Shown: positions 25,250 through 35,740, numbered from the stretch's first letter. The stretch is 64,000 nt of DNA from CBDIDH01 sp965277595 (GCA_965277595.1 CBDIDH010000002.1:1426001-1490000), one strand, 5' to 3'. The notes: generated by a model not told the origin, from the sequence alone. Made by a program: numbers and translations.

Positions 25250-27484
25250 CTAACCCATCAATCCCTGGCCTCGGACGAGCTTGCGGGTCAGATAGATCTC
25301 GACGCAGAGCCCTCCCAGAGCGGCGAGGACCAGGCCGCGCCAGAGTTCGCGGCGGCCGCCGGAACCGCCGGAGAAGATCCGAGAGACAAGGCGATCGGGG
25401 TCAGGCTCGAAGTGAAGAGGCCAGCCTTCGGCAAGGCGGTCGGCCTCGGCGGGTTCAAGCGGCGCGGCGTCGTCAACGGTCGAGTCGTTGCGAACCGTGG
25501 CATAGGCGAAGCCGCCGGGTGGGTCGGGAAGGCTCAATCGGTAGACGCCCGGCTCGGCCGTGCCTTCAAATCGGGCTCGGGCGACGCCTGATGACCGGAT
25601 CACCACGGCCCGACCGGTCCCACCGCTCGGGGTCAGCACCGGCAGTGAGGTCACCCCGGCCGGAAGCGCTGGTTGGAGGTCGAAAACGACCGGCTCGCCA
25701 GGCCGAGAGGCGCGCGGCTCGGACCCGCCGGCCAGGTAAAAGGCCCACTCATGGACAAGAGGGACAAAGTCGGGATTGACCGGCAAGGTTCCCCCCTCGG
25801 CGTCGATCGGCCCGGCGAGGACCAGGACGCGCCCCTTGCCCGGCCCGAGCGCGCGCTCGACGGCCCAGGGCTCGCCGGTGTCGAGCCGGGCGGAGACCGA
25901 GGCCCCGGGCAAGAGCTCAAGACGCCGGTAACCGAAAAGGTCGGCCGAGGCGAGCGGCGGGGTGTCGCCCTGGGCGAACATGGGCAAGACTGGCCCGGTG
26001 AAGGTCGCCGGCGCCGGATGTGCCACGGCCTTTCGCGACGCGAAATCGCCGGTGCGTTCGCCGAGCTTCGCGGGCATCCAGGGCAAGCTCGCGTACGCGG
26101 CCGGGTCAACCCGATCGCCGGGCGCCACGAGCACGCCACCGCCACCGTCGAGAAATCGCGAGACGGCCGTGGCCTGGTCGAGTTCGAGCCGTTCCACGTT
26201 CGCCAGCACGAGCACGCCCTGGCCTTGCAAGGCCGAGGAGGTCAAACCGTCGGCCTTGACGACCGTGGCCCGGACCTGCGGCGTGTCATCGCCGGTCGGC
26301 GCCAGCGCCGCGCGGAGAAAATCCGTCTCACCGCTGAGCGGCTCGTTGCTGGGCTCGCCGTCGACGAGCAAGGCGGGCAGGGCGGCGGCGACCTCGACGG
26401 CAACCGACGCCTCGTCGTTCGTCGGCAACGAGTCCTCGCCGCCGTCGAGCCGAACGGTCAGCAGGTGCGAACCCGGGCTCGGCAGGGTCGTTCGAAACGT
26501 CAGCCGGGCGCGACCTCCTTGCGGGATCGGCCCGACGACCTGCGCCTGGCCTGTCGTGGATCGGCCGTCGATGAGCAGCAGGGCGGTTCGGGTCAACGGG
26601 CCGGGGCCGGCATTGTCCACGTCGGCGGTGACGGTCATCGGCAGGCCGGGCGTGACCAGGGCGCGCGAGACACCAGGCGGCCCGACCGAGCCGTCAGGGG
26701 CCTCGGGCGGAGTCGTTGAACCGAGGGCGACCGACCAGACTCCGGGGCGGACCGGCAGGCGCCGCCAGAGATCGCGGACGAGTGCCCAGCGGGTCGATTC
26801 GCCGGGCCGCCACGACGATCGTCGTCCGTCGGTCAGCACGACCACCTCGCGCGCGGGATTGCCAGACCGTTCCAGCACCCGGAACGCCTCGCCAAGCGCC
26901 GCGGGAAGATCGGCCTGGTTCGCGTCGGGGGTTCGCGGCCTCGGCATCGGGTCAAGCCGACCGAGCGCGGCGTCGACCTTCGCCATGTCGAAACTTGGCG
27001 GGTCGATCACCCCCTTGACTCTCGACCCGGCCACGAGCAGGGCGACCGAATCGCCTGGCTTCAGGCTCTTGACGAGTCGTCTCGCCGTGGCGACGGCCCG
27101 CGACCTTGGCGTTGTCCCCCCCGCCTCTCGCCCCATTCCGGCGGACCCGTCGATCACGATCACCAGGTCTTTCGCCCCGCCACCGCCACCGCCTCCCGTC
27201 GCCGCCACGGCCTCTGTCCCAGTTCCTTTTCCGGTTGCTTCTCCTCGATATGGTCTCGCCAGGGCGAGCGCGACGAGGGCCAGCAGGGCCATGCGCGCGA
27301 GCATGAGCAGCAGTTCGGTGATTCGGATCTTCCGCCGGGCCTTGCGGCCGAGTTCGAGGAACTGCATCGCTCCCCAATCGATCACGGGGTCGCGGCTGCG
27401 GTTGAGGAAATGGATGATGATCGGCACCGTCGCGCCGATCAGACCGATAAGCATTGCCGCGTTGAGAACGCCCCAGGTCGCCAT
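25250..27484 (-). CDS. BatA-domain vWA membrane protein
   Basis: 744 residues. The N-terminal BatA domain has two membrane helices (about 5-25: LNAAMLIGLIGATVPIIIHF, and 58-75) with the typical DPVIDWGAMQFLE between them. The vWA domain follows (VIVIDGSAGM, residues about 108-117); the metal site is DGSAG rather than DxSxS, so its third ligand is lost. A Gly-rich linker precedes it. Central amidotransferase-like sequence (PALLVDGEPSNEPLSGETDFL, GGGGVLVAPGDRV) and a C-terminal helix (LVLAALGGLCVEIYL) match the downstream protein. The RBS lies inside the DUF58 gene end, with only 6 bases between genes, so the two are translationally coupled. Confidence 0.86.
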   Translation of the reverse strand: MATWGVLNAAMLIGLIGATVPIIIHFLNRSRDPVIDWGAMQFLELGRKARRKIRITELLLMLARMALLALVALALARPYRGEATGKGTGTEAVAATGGGGGGGAKDLVIVIDGSAGMGREAGGTTPRSRAVATARRLVKSLKPGDSVALLVAGSRVKGVIDPPSFDMAKVDAALGRLDPMPRPRTPDANQADLPAALGEAFRVLERSGNPAREVVVLTDGRRSSWRPGESTRWALVRDLWRRLPVRPGVWSVALGSTTPPEAPDGSVGPPGVSRALVTPGLPMTVTADVDNAGPGPLTRTALLLIDGRSTTGQAQVVGPIPQGGRARLTFRTTLPSPGSHLLTVRLDGGEDSLPTNDEASVAVEVAAALPALLVDGEPSNEPLSGETDFLRAALAPTGDDTPQVRATVVKADGLTSSALQGQGVLVLANVERLELDQATAVSRFLDGGGGVLVAPGDRVDPAAYASLPWMPAKLGERTGDFASRKAVAHPAPATFTGPVLPMFAQGDTPPLASADLFGYRRLELLPGASVSARLDTGEPWAVERALGPGKGRVLVLAGPIDAEGGTLPVNPDFVPLVHEWAFYLAGGSEPRASRPGEPVVFDLQPALPAGVTSLPVLTPSGGTGRAVVIRSSGVARARFEGTAEPGVYRLSLPDPPGGFAYATVRNDSTVDDAAPLEPAEADRLAEGWPLHFEPDPDRLVSRIFSGGSGGRRELWRGLVLAALGGLCVEIYLTRKLVRGQGLMG

Positions 27485-27490
27485 CTGCCG

Positions 27491-28402
27491 TCAAGACCTC
27501 CGGGATCGGGACGCCAGGTAATCGAGCAGGGTTTTCTCGACCGGATCGGCCGTTGAGGCCCGGTGATAGTCGGCATCCATCGCCCGCACGCGCTCCTTGA
27601 GGGTCTCGCAAAAGGCCCGGAACCGTTCCAGGTACGCGGCGCGGAGCGAGACCGGATCCACCCGCAACTGATGGTCGAGCCGTTCCAGGCTCTTGAACCG
27701 CGAGGGCCTTCGGAAGGGAAACTCTTCCTCTTCGGGGGCGAGCGTGTGCAGAAAAAGCACCTCGTGGTGCCTGTGCCTGAGGTGCCGGAGGGCGTTTGTG
27801 AGGTCGTCGACCTGATCGAACCCGTCGGAAACGATCACGACCAGGCCGCGCCTCTTGATCCGCTCGGCGAGGGCGTGAAGAATGCCGCTGAGCGGGGCCT
27901 CGCCGCCGATTTTGGTGTCTTCAAGAGCCTTGCAGATGACCGAGAAGTGTCCCGGGGCCGACTTCGCCGGGATCATTCCGCGCACCGAGTCATCGAAGGT
28001 CACCAATCCCACGGCATCGCGTTGACTGACCATCAGATACGCCAGCGAGGCCGCGAGCCGCCTTGCGTACTCGAACTTCGAGACCGTCTTGCCCGCGTAA
28101 GCCATGCTTCCCGACGAATCAACGACGAGGTACGCCTTGAGGTTCGTTTCTTCTTCATATTCCTTGACATAATACCGGTCGCTCTTGCCGAAGGCCCGCC
28201 AGTCGATATGACGGATCTCGTCGCCCGGCCCATATTGCCTGTGCTCGGCGAACTCGACCGAGAACCCCTTGAACGGGCTCTTGTGCAGGCCCGACATCAC
28301 CCCCTCGACAACCAATCGCGCGATCAGCTCCAGCCTGCCGAAGCGAGCCAGCGCCGTGGGATCAAGGGGGGCCTCCGTGGGACTGCTTGGGTTAAGGGGC
28401 AT
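27491..28402 (-). CDS. DUF58 domain protein (MoxR-associated, vWA-like)
   Basis: 303 residues. The DUF58 signature is excellent: SPFKGFSVEFAEHRQYGPGD, then IRHIDWRAFGKSDRYYVKEY. A vWA-like metal site follows (VVDSSGSM, near 93-100) and VIVSDGFD. No membrane helix, so cytosolic. DUF58 proteins accompany MoxR ATPases and BatA-type membrane proteins; together they are thought to act as a chaperone-like complex, though the substrate is not known. A 14-base palindrome (28463-28476) lies 61 bases upstream of the start, suggesting its own control separate from the MoxR gene, from which it is now parted by two small genes. Confidence 0.92.
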   Translation of the reverse strand: MPLNPSSPTEAPLDPTALARFGRLELIARLVVEGVMSGLHKSPFKGFSVEFAEHRQYGPGDEIRHIDWRAFGKSDRYYVKEYEEETNLKAYLVVDSSGSMAYAGKTVSKFEYARRLAASLAYLMVSQRDAVGLVTFDDSVRGMIPAKSAPGHFSVICKALEDTKIGGEAPLSGILHALAERIKRRGLVVIVSDGFDQVDDLTNALRHLRHRHHEVLFLHTLAPEEEEFPFRRPSRFKSLERLDHQLRVDPVSLRAAYLERFRAFCETLKERVRAMDADYHRASTADPVEKTLLDYLASRSRRS

Positions 28403-28462
28403 GAAGATCCACCGGGCTCAAGATGATTTGCAAGGGGGTGATCCGTTCTCGGAGCGTTTTGC

Positions 28463-28476
28463 ACGAAAATTTTCGT
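28463..28476. promoter_or_regulatory. 14-base perfect palindrome ACGAAAATTTTCGT, possible operator
   Basis: The palindrome sits in an AT-rich stretch unlike the surrounding DNA, 61 bases before the DUF58 start. It fits an operator over a promoter for the leftward DUF58-BatA operon. The regulator is unknown. Confidence 0.45.
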
Positions 28477-28500
28477 AAGGTCTGTGAAAATATACCGAAA

Positions 28501-28875
28501 TTAAGGCAGAGGGCCGGGGACGGGATATCGGATTCGTGGCTCCGGATTGTGCGGCCACGGAGACAATGGCTCTGGCTCATCAGGGCCAACACCAAGCCAG
28601 GGATTCCGTGCCGCCTTGGTATATTTTTGACTGAGTCTGCTGTGCCACCTTTGCATGGAGAGTTCGTATTGTTTCTCGACCTCGGTGGTTTCATCGGGTC
28701 GCTTACGATGGTCTGGAAAGATCAAAGAGGCGTGAACGCTGGCAAGGTGTTTCCAGTGAGCCTGTCTTCGTAACATCTCCATGCCCAATCCCAGCACGAG
28801 CCCCAACACGGCCATGACGACCATGATAAGCCGAAGCGTCAACCTGAAGCGGGGTGTGTGCTTGTCGGAGTTCAT
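28501..28875 (-). CDS. small planctomycete-type membrane-anchored protein
   Basis: 124 residues. An N-terminal cytosolic patch (HTPRFRLTLR) precedes one membrane helix at about 14-32 (LIMVVMAVLGLVLGLGMEM), followed by a charged helical stretch (MLRRQAHWKHLASVHASLIF) and a Pro-rich tail. Short proteins with this RFRLTLRxxM start and helix are common in planctomycete genomes, in my recollection, but without known function. It is inserted, with the next small gene, between the MoxR and DUF58 genes that are normally adjacent. Confidence 0.65.
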   Translation of the reverse strand: MNSDKHTPRFRLTLRLIMVVMAVLGLVLGLGMEMLRRQAHWKHLASVHASLIFPDHRKRPDETTEVEKQYELSMQRWHSRLSQKYTKAARNPWLGVGPDEPEPLSPWPHNPEPRIRYPVPGPLP

Positions 28876-28894
28876 CGGGTCATGCGCTCGAGCT

Positions 28895-29227
28895 TTAATC
28901 CTCGTCAGAGCCGGTCAGGTAATCTCGCGCGTAATAGCGATCAAAGACCTCCTCGTAGCGGTCGTCGAATTCGCCGATGATCTCGGTGCCAAAGTGGGCT
29001 CCAACGGCATCGAGCATCGCCTCGACATCGTTCGCGCCGTAGCGTGTGAAGGTTACTGATTCCGTGGAGCTGCAATAATGGACATGAATCGCGTTGGTCC
29101 CATCGGTAACCCAACCGAGTCCGGGGTCGTCCTCCTCCAGACCGACTTCCCAGTAGCCCAATGACTCGATGTCACGCCAGAAGTCATCCGCGAGGATGGG
29201 CTTCAAGGGCACGTATTCGGTACTCAT
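28895..29227 (-). CDS. hypothetical acidic cytosolic protein
   Basis: 110 residues from the ATG at 29227. Very acidic at the C-terminus (EFDDRYEEVFDRYYARDYL, then DED). The middle (GWVTDGTNAIHVHYCSSTES) looks like alternating strands, and no membrane helix is present. Acidic small proteins of this type include immunity or contact-dependent partners, but nothing here supports that role. It lies 34 bases before the MoxR gene end and may be co-transcribed with it. Not recognised. Confidence 0.55.
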   Translation of the reverse strand: MSTEYVPLKPILADDFWRDIESLGYWEVGLEEDDPGLGWVTDGTNAIHVHYCSSTESVTFTRYGANDVEAMLDAVGAHFGTEIIGEFDDRYEEVFDRYYARDYLTGSDED

Positions 29228-29261
29228 GGGGATCGTCTCAAGTTGACGGCACTCCAACAGA

Positions 29262-30314
<1,053 letters not shown>

Positions 30315-30550
30315 GCGAGATCCTTCGGGCGGGGCTGGTCTGGGCTAATCTGGGTAAGATCATCCGGCGGTTCGTCCAACCGTGCGTGCTCTCAGACTGC
30401 CGCGCGGGAACCCGTTGTGTCAAGCGCGAGGGACTATCGGTCAGGGCCGATTCTTCGGGGTGACTTCAGCTATAGATTAGGATACCTCCGTCGTTCGATC
30501 GGAAGGTTCGATCGGTGCACTGCCTTGTGTATCGTCGCAATTGACGATCG

Positions 30551-31195
30551 TCAGAGCGAATCCTCTCGACCTGCGTAGGCGTCAATCAGGGGAACGAACC
30601 GGTCGACACGAGGGTCGTGGGCGATGACCCGGCCTTGTTCAAACTCGAAGACCCAGCCGTGAACCTGCAACGTCTTCGCGGCCAGCCGGGGCGCGACGCA
30701 AGGCTGATTGCGAACGTGATCAAGCTGGACCAGCACGTTCTCGCGGATCGTGGCGTCAAGCAATTCGTCACCTTGCAGGTCGCCGTACTTGCGGGCGACC
30801 GCCGCGAGTGCATCCCCCGCGCTGGCGAGCCAGGCGGCGACGTTCGGCATGCCTTCCAGCGAGGCCGGGTCGAGCATCGCCTTGATCGCCCCGCATTGAC
30901 TATGTCCGCAAACAATAATATGTTTGACATTGAGCGCCATCACCGCGTACTCGATCACCGCCGTGGCCTCGGTCTCTCGGCCTCCGTGAGCCGGCACGAC
31001 GTTCCCCAGGCTTCGTTCCTGAAACATGTCGCCGGGTCCGGCCCCGGTGAAGTCGTTCGGCGTCACCCGCGAGTCGCAGCAAGTAATGAACAGGTACTGC
31101 GGCGTCTGCCCTTCGGCCAGCTTCTCGAAGAGCCGCCGCTTGAGCGGGAACCCATGCGAGCGGAACCGGATGTAACCGTGAATCAGGCTGTGCAT
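30551..31195 (-). CDS. beta-class carbonic anhydrase
   Basis: 214 residues. Interconverts CO2 and bicarbonate. The zinc site is complete: CCDSR (Cys and Asp, residues about 39-43) and CGHSQCG (His and Cys, about 96-102). Dyad GNVVPAHGG lies between. The cytosolic beta-type lacks a signal peptide. AGGAG is 7 bases before the ATG. It is a single gene between the MoxR start region and a phosphatase gene; no bicarbonate transporter is nearby. The Cys in CCDSR is a common variant of CSDSR. Confidence 0.94.
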   Translation of the reverse strand: MHSLIHGYIRFRSHGFPLKRRLFEKLAEGQTPQYLFITCCDSRVTPNDFTGAGPGDMFQERSLGNVVPAHGGRETEATAVIEYAVMALNVKHIIVCGHSQCGAIKAMLDPASLEGMPNVAAWLASAGDALAAVARKYGDLQGDELLDATIRENVLVQLDHVRNQPCVAPRLAAKTLQVHGWVFEFEQGRVIAHDPRVDRFVPLIDAYAGREDSL

Positions 31196-31286
31196 CAGTG
31201 GTCTCCTGAATCCGATCTGATTTCCATTGGAGGCGGGTTGCCGACGATCCAGGGCCGATCAAGGGGCTGCATCGTCGGCCTTTTCC

Positions 31287-32810
31287 CTAGCGGCCCGGAC
31301 TGGTCACGCGCGAGACGACAAACCGGTCGATCTCGGCGCCTGTGTCAGAGACCTGGCGGACGGTCAGGACGTCGGCCGAAAGGTCAACCACAGTCAGTGA
31401 ATGGACGTTCGAGACGAGCCGGGCGGTGTACGGCTGCCACGACGAGGGGTCGTCACCCTGGTCCGTATTATAAAGCCGAGCACCGCCGGCACCTGTCACG
31501 ATGTAGATCACGCCGTCGGGCCGGGTGTGGGTCGCGCCGTCGTAGACGGTGTCAAAGGTCCATCGGCCCTTCACCTGGCCGAGCGGACCGTAGACCCGGC
31601 CGCCAGGCGCGACGTCGTCGGCGATGAATCGCAAGGGACGGCTGCGCTGGTAGTTATGAACGTGGCCGTTGAAGACCAGCGAGACCCCGTGGTCTTCAAA
31701 GGTCCGGGCAAGAACCCGCGACCGCTGGTCGTCGGCGTGCGCCTTCGACGAGCTGAAAGGGGGGTGATGGAAGGCGACAAATCGCCAGGCCGCGCGTTTC
31801 GCCGATTCGGATTCGAGGTCGGCGACGAGCCAGGCGCGAAGGACGGGGTCGGTCCAGTCGCCATAGGTGTTGGTGTCGAGCACGCTCCAGTGGACGTCGC
31901 CGTAATCAAAGGAGTAATTGGCCATCCTCGGGTAGGCCGGACCGGCGGCATCGCGGAAAGCCTTTTGCCGCGCCGCGGAACCTTTCAGGAGAGGGAAGCC
32001 GGGCGCTCCGGGGACGCCTTCAGGGCCGTTCAGGGGTTGGTCCCAGTAATAGAAATAGGCGAGGCCGTCGGGGTGCGCATCGAGGTTGCGCTCGATCAGG
32101 TCGTGATTTCCGGCGGCCGTCAGGAAGGGGATCGAACGGAGCAGGGGGGCGCCCAACATGCTGCCGGCCGAGTCATGATTGTAGATCGGGAAGAAGTGGT
32201 CGAGATACTCCGAGGCCCGACCCCGCATGTACACGACGTCGCCGGTCACGACCACGTAATCGGGCTTCGCCAGCGATGTCTGATAGGCCACGGCGCTCTG
32301 CGCCCAGGTTCCCGCCGCGCCGTCGCCAAAGACGGCGAACCGCTGCGGCCGACCCGCCGGCTTCCGCGCGGTGCCCCCGGCCTCGAAGACGATCGCCCCG
32401 GCCCGCCGAACCCGATAGGTAAACGGGCCTCCCGGCACGAGGCCCTTCAGCTTCGCCCGGTAGAGCCGAAAGGGGGCGATCCGGTCGATCGCGACCCGGT
32501 TGACTCCCGGCGGTTCGGTCTGGACCCACGGGCCTTCTGGTTTCGCCCTGACATCGACTGACCAGTCGTCGGGTTCGCCATCGGCGTCGGTCGTCTGCCA
32601 GAGCAGGGCGTAACGTTCAGGTTCGCCCGAAGGCGCCAGGCTCGGGGCGTCGCCCAGTTGCAGGTAAGGCTTGACCTGAAAGACGCTACCACCGGTCGGC
32701 CAGGCTCCGCGGACCAGTCGAGGCACCAGGCGTTCGTCGAGGACGACCGCCGCGATAACCCCGACGATCACGATCACGAACAGAGCGGCCAGCCGTCGGC
32801 GGGTCTTCAT
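31287..32810 (-). CDS. secreted metallophosphoesterase, purple-acid-phosphatase-like
   Basis: 507 residues. An N-terminal hydrophobic segment (LAALFVIVIVGVIAAVV, residues 8-24) is a signal or anchor. A fibronectin-like domain follows (about 45-150). The dinuclear metal phosphoesterase motifs are in order: FGDGAAGT, VVTGDVVY, AAGNHD, FHHPPF and FNGHVHNYQRS, the last with the extra H-x-H pair. This fits the purple acid phosphatase branch, whose substrates are phosphomonoesters or nucleotides outside the cytosol. AAGGACG is about 5 bases before the ATG. No phosphate transporter is adjacent. Confidence 0.9.
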   Translation of the reverse strand: MKTRRRLAALFVIVIVGVIAAVVLDERLVPRLVRGAWPTGGSVFQVKPYLQLGDAPSLAPSGEPERYALLWQTTDADGEPDDWSVDVRAKPEGPWVQTEPPGVNRVAIDRIAPFRLYRAKLKGLVPGGPFTYRVRRAGAIVFEAGGTARKPAGRPQRFAVFGDGAAGTWAQSAVAYQTSLAKPDYVVVTGDVVYMRGRASEYLDHFFPIYNHDSAGSMLGAPLLRSIPFLTAAGNHDLIERNLDAHPDGLAYFYYWDQPLNGPEGVPGAPGFPLLKGSAARQKAFRDAAGPAYPRMANYSFDYGDVHWSVLDTNTYGDWTDPVLRAWLVADLESESAKRAAWRFVAFHHPPFSSSKAHADDQRSRVLARTFEDHGVSLVFNGHVHNYQRSRPLRFIADDVAPGGRVYGPLGQVKGRWTFDTVYDGATHTRPDGVIYIVTGAGGARLYNTDQGDDPSSWQPYTARLVSNVHSLTVVDLSADVLTVRQVSDTGAEIDRFVVSRVTSPGR

Positions 32811-33239
32811 GGGGCGTCCTTGACGTCCTTCCTTCCGAGGCCTGACCCGGGCGCCCGGACGGTCCCCGCGGTTCCGATACTCCTACCATTCGAACGCCCT
32901 CGCCCACAACCCCGACAATCACCTCGGCCCGGACAAATGCGAAATGCCCGTCGGCCGTGGCCACCAAGCCAGAAAGGATCTGTTCTCATGGTGCTAGATT
33001 TCGAACAATCCGCTGGACGCTAGATTTTTTCACTGTCTCTCGGCCCGATCGCGGCGAATCCTAATCCGTGCGACGACCATTCCGGCCCGCGATTTGCCTG
33101 TTGTGAAACCTGAGAATCGAAGGCCCGGTGACCGGGCCTTTGTTCGTTGACGGACCTCTCCCGAATCCGCCGACGAGGCGCGGTGAGGTGATAAGTTGAG
33201 GTGTTACAAGGATTTCGGTGCGCTGACACGGGAGGCATC
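32811..33239. other. intergenic spacer with hairpin, no gene seen
   Basis: 429 bases between the divergent phosphatase and MscS genes. The only structure is the hairpin at 33120-33140. ORFs read through here are low-quality. The spacer must hold promoters for both flanking genes, but none is evident by eye. Confidence 0.5.
33120..33140 (+). terminator. GC-rich hairpin upstream of mscS-like gene
   Basis: A perfect 9-base stem AAGGCCCGG / CCGGGCCTT with a TGA loop, followed by TGTTCGTT. It resembles an intrinsic terminator but lies 100 bases before a gene with no gene upstream on this strand. It may be a leader attenuator or the end of a small RNA. Confidence 0.45.
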
Positions 33240-34757
33240 ATGTTGGCAAAGCGGTCGCGTCGGGCAGGGATGCGATTCTGGGTTCACGTCGCGGTAATTC
33301 TCGCCATTGTCCCGGTGATGGACTGCGAGGCGGGCGCTCAGGTTCCCGGACTGCCCGCGGGCGCGGCAGGCCCGGCGCCGGTGGCCAAGGGGGCGTCGTC
33401 CGGCAAGAAGGAGAACGGCGAGACCGTCACCGCCGTCTCGGGTCCGATCAAGGCCGAGGACAACAAGGCCAAGGATAAGCGGAATGAAGAATACCTGGAG
33501 GGCCTGCTCCGCCAGGTTCCAGGTGTTCGCAACGTCGACGCCACGGTGACCAAGGGCGTCGCCCTGATCGACGGCCAGGTTGACGACGACGAGACCCGCA
33601 ACCAGATCACCGATATCGCCGGCAAGGTTGAAGGTTTAAGCCTCGTCATCAACCGGCTCACGACCGACTCCGAGGTCCTGACCGCTCCCGAACTCCTCGC
33701 CGAGAAGGTTACGGCCATCTGGCAGGTCATTCGTCGGCGATGGCTACTTGGGGTCCTCGCCCTTGGCGTCGTGATGGCCTTCGCGGCGCTCGCGCGAGTC
33801 TTCAACGCCTATGCCGAGACGCTTCTGGCTCCCTTTTTCAAGAACGTGATGCTCCGATCGGTCGCCGGCTCCTTGATCGGTTCGGGAATCGCGCTCGGGG
33901 GCGTGATCTTCGCGCTCTCGATCCTCAACCTGACGCACGCGGTGCTCTCGGTCCTGGGCCTGGCCAGTATCGTCGGCCTGGCGGTTGGCTTCGCTTTCAA
34001 GGACATCACCGAAAACTTCATCGCCTCGGTCTTGCTCGGCATCCGTCGGCCATTTCAGGTTGGCGATTACGTCACCGTCGCCGGCCAGACCGGCGTCGTC
34101 CGGTCGCTTAACACCCGGGCCACGGTTCTCGTGACGCTCGAAGGAAACCATATCCGTATTCCCAATAATATTGTTTACAAGGAAATCCTGATCAATTCAA
34201 CAGCCTCGCCGAGTTACCGGGTTAACTTTGACGTGGTTGTTCCTTACGAAGCCTCGTCGGCGGCTGCGGTCGAGGCCATGACCGCGGCTCTCCGCAAGGT
34301 TGACGGCGTCCTCGCCGATCCTCCCGCGCGTGCGCTGGTGGATGCCCTGGAAGCGGGCGGCGTCCGGCTCAAGGCGTATTACTGGGTCTCGGTGCGCAAT
34401 ACCGACTGGGCGAAGGTCAACAGTGACGCCAAGCTCCGGGTCAAGGTCGCCCTTCAGGAGGCGCACGCACTCACGGCTCCCGCCGCCGAGGCCGATCTCG
34501 CGGCGACGACCCGAAGCGCGGCGCAGACTTCGGTGCCGTCGCCCGCCGCGAGCCGGACGCCCGACACGATCCGGGTGGATTCGGCGTCTCGGGCCGCGTC
34601 CAATCTCCGCAAGGACGCCAACGCGGTCGAGGCGGCGCGTTCGACCCCGGCCAACGGCCAGCCGACCCCCGTCGAACACGCTCTGAACGAGTCCGAGACC
34701 CGCGTCAGCGAGGAAGGCGCGAACCTGCTCGCCACCTCGGGCCGTTCCGACGGCTGA
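33240..34757 (+). CDS. MscS-family mechanosensitive channel with BON domain
   Basis: 505 residues. A signal peptide (1-31) and a charged linker lead to a BON domain (about 75-140: LLRQVPGVRNVDATVTKGVA, then EGLSLVINRL), thought to bind membranes or lipids. Then a three-helix MscS core: helices near 165-185, 203-225 and 228-248, the pore helix SIVGLAVGFAFKDITENFIA, and the beta domain QVGDYVTVAGQTGVV, IRIPNNIVYKEILIN. The C-terminus (about 400-505) is Ala/Ser/Thr-rich with no conserved fold. GGAGG at 33231-33235 is 4 bases before the ATG at 33240. It releases osmolytes on osmotic downshock; BON fusion is less usual. Confidence 0.9.
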   Translation: MLAKRSRRAGMRFWVHVAVILAIVPVMDCEAGAQVPGLPAGAAGPAPVAKGASSGKKENGETVTAVSGPIKAEDNKAKDKRNEEYLEGLLRQVPGVRNVDATVTKGVALIDGQVDDDETRNQITDIAGKVEGLSLVINRLTTDSEVLTAPELLAEKVTAIWQVIRRRWLLGVLALGVVMAFAALARVFNAYAETLLAPFFKNVMLRSVAGSLIGSGIALGGVIFALSILNLTHAVLSVLGLASIVGLAVGFAFKDITENFIASVLLGIRRPFQVGDYVTVAGQTGVVRSLNTRATVLVTLEGNHIRIPNNIVYKEILINSTASPSYRVNFDVVVPYEASSAAAVEAMTAALRKVDGVLADPPARALVDALEAGGVRLKAYYWVSVRNTDWAKVNSDAKLRVKVALQEAHALTAPAAEADLAATTRSAAQTSVPSPAASRTPDTIRVDSASRAASNLRKDANAVEAARSTPANGQPTPVEHALNESETRVSEEGANLLATSGRSDG

Positions 34758-34805
34758 TTGACAGCGGCGGTCTGTCCATCAAGGGTCGGGGATCGCAGGT
34801 CATCG

Positions 34806-35720
34806 TCACCCGTCGGTCTTGCGCGCGGGCGCGACTCCGCCGACGGCGGCGGCCCTGGGCCGGGCGATGGCGATCCCCAGACCGATCTCGTTGGCGGCGT
34901 CGTAAGCGAGCACGGCGCTGCGGTGTGGCGTCGAGAAATCGGCCGAGAGAAGCATGGCTTTCCGGCCGGTCCGTTCCCTGAGCGCGCGAAGGCGCTCGGC
35001 CAGGGCGGGCATCTCGGCCGGGATCGGTTCGTTGTCGACCTTCACGGCGCCGGTTGGGTCGATCTCGACGAGGATGTACGTTTCCTTGAGGTCGTCGAGC
35101 GATTTCGACCGCCCTTGCGCGGCGGCCGCGGCGGGGCTGCTCTCGGGGTTCGGCCGGGGGACTTCCAGGCTCTTGTACAGAATGGTCGTCGCCGTGACGA
35201 GAAAGAACAGAACGAGCTGAAAGGCGACGTCAACCATCGCCGCCAGGTCGAGTTCCTCGACCGTCTCGGTGGACCCTCGGGCCAGGGTAAACTCGGCCGC
35301 GGCCTCATCCTCTTCCTGTGGGTCGTACGCCTCGTCCTGCTCGTTCTCGTCGAGATCATCATCCCAGGCCATCACCTCCAGACTTGACCGCTCCCGCTCC
35401 TCGGCTTCCTCGTCTGCCTCTGGCGCTGCTACTTCCTCATCGTCCTCGTCCTCGTCCTCGTCCTCGTCAATGATTGCCGTCAGCCCTTCGGCGGCATCGG
35501 TCTCGTCGTCGTGCTCGTGAGGTGCGAGCGTTTCGATTTTCGAGACTTCGTCGGGCAAAGGCGTGTCGACGAGCCTGGCCCAGGGGATCGTGGTTCCGGC
35601 GGGTCGGATCAGGTCATCGTCAACGAGGCTGCCGCGGCCGAGCGCGGCGCGGACCTCGGCGGTGGTCAGGCCGCGTTCGACCTCAAGGCGATCGCTGTGA
35701 AAGACGTCCCAGTCCGCCAT
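34806..35720 (-). CDS. ExbD/TolR-like protein with GYF-like N-terminal domain and acidic linker
   Basis: 304 residues, about twice the usual ExbD length. Residues 1-55 (WDVFHSDRLEVERGLTTAEV, GSLVDDDLIRPAGTTIPW) resemble a GYF_2-type domain. Residues about 65-150 are a very acidic linker including DEDEDEDEDDEE. Then comes the ExbD core: ELDLAAMVDVAFQLVLFFLV with the essential Asp in the membrane helix, followed by the periplasmic domain. It is the third gene of a leftward ExbB-(GIY-YIG-like)-ExbD-ExbD set, 20 bases after the other ExbD. It pairs with ExbB to use the proton gradient for work on an outer-membrane partner; that partner is not in this block. Confidence 0.87.
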   Translation of the reverse strand: MADWDVFHSDRLEVERGLTTAEVRAALGRGSLVDDDLIRPAGTTIPWARLVDTPLPDEVSKIETLAPHEHDDETDAAEGLTAIIDEDEDEDEDDEEVAAPEADEEAEERERSSLEVMAWDDDLDENEQDEAYDPQEEDEAAAEFTLARGSTETVEELDLAAMVDVAFQLVLFFLVTATTILYKSLEVPRPNPESSPAAAAAQGRSKSLDDLKETYILVEIDPTGAVKVDNEPIPAEMPALAERLRALRERTGRKAMLLSADFSTPHRSAVLAYDAANEIGLGIAIARPRAAAVGGVAPARKTDG

Positions 35721-35740
35721 AATGAATGATCAATCGATGG

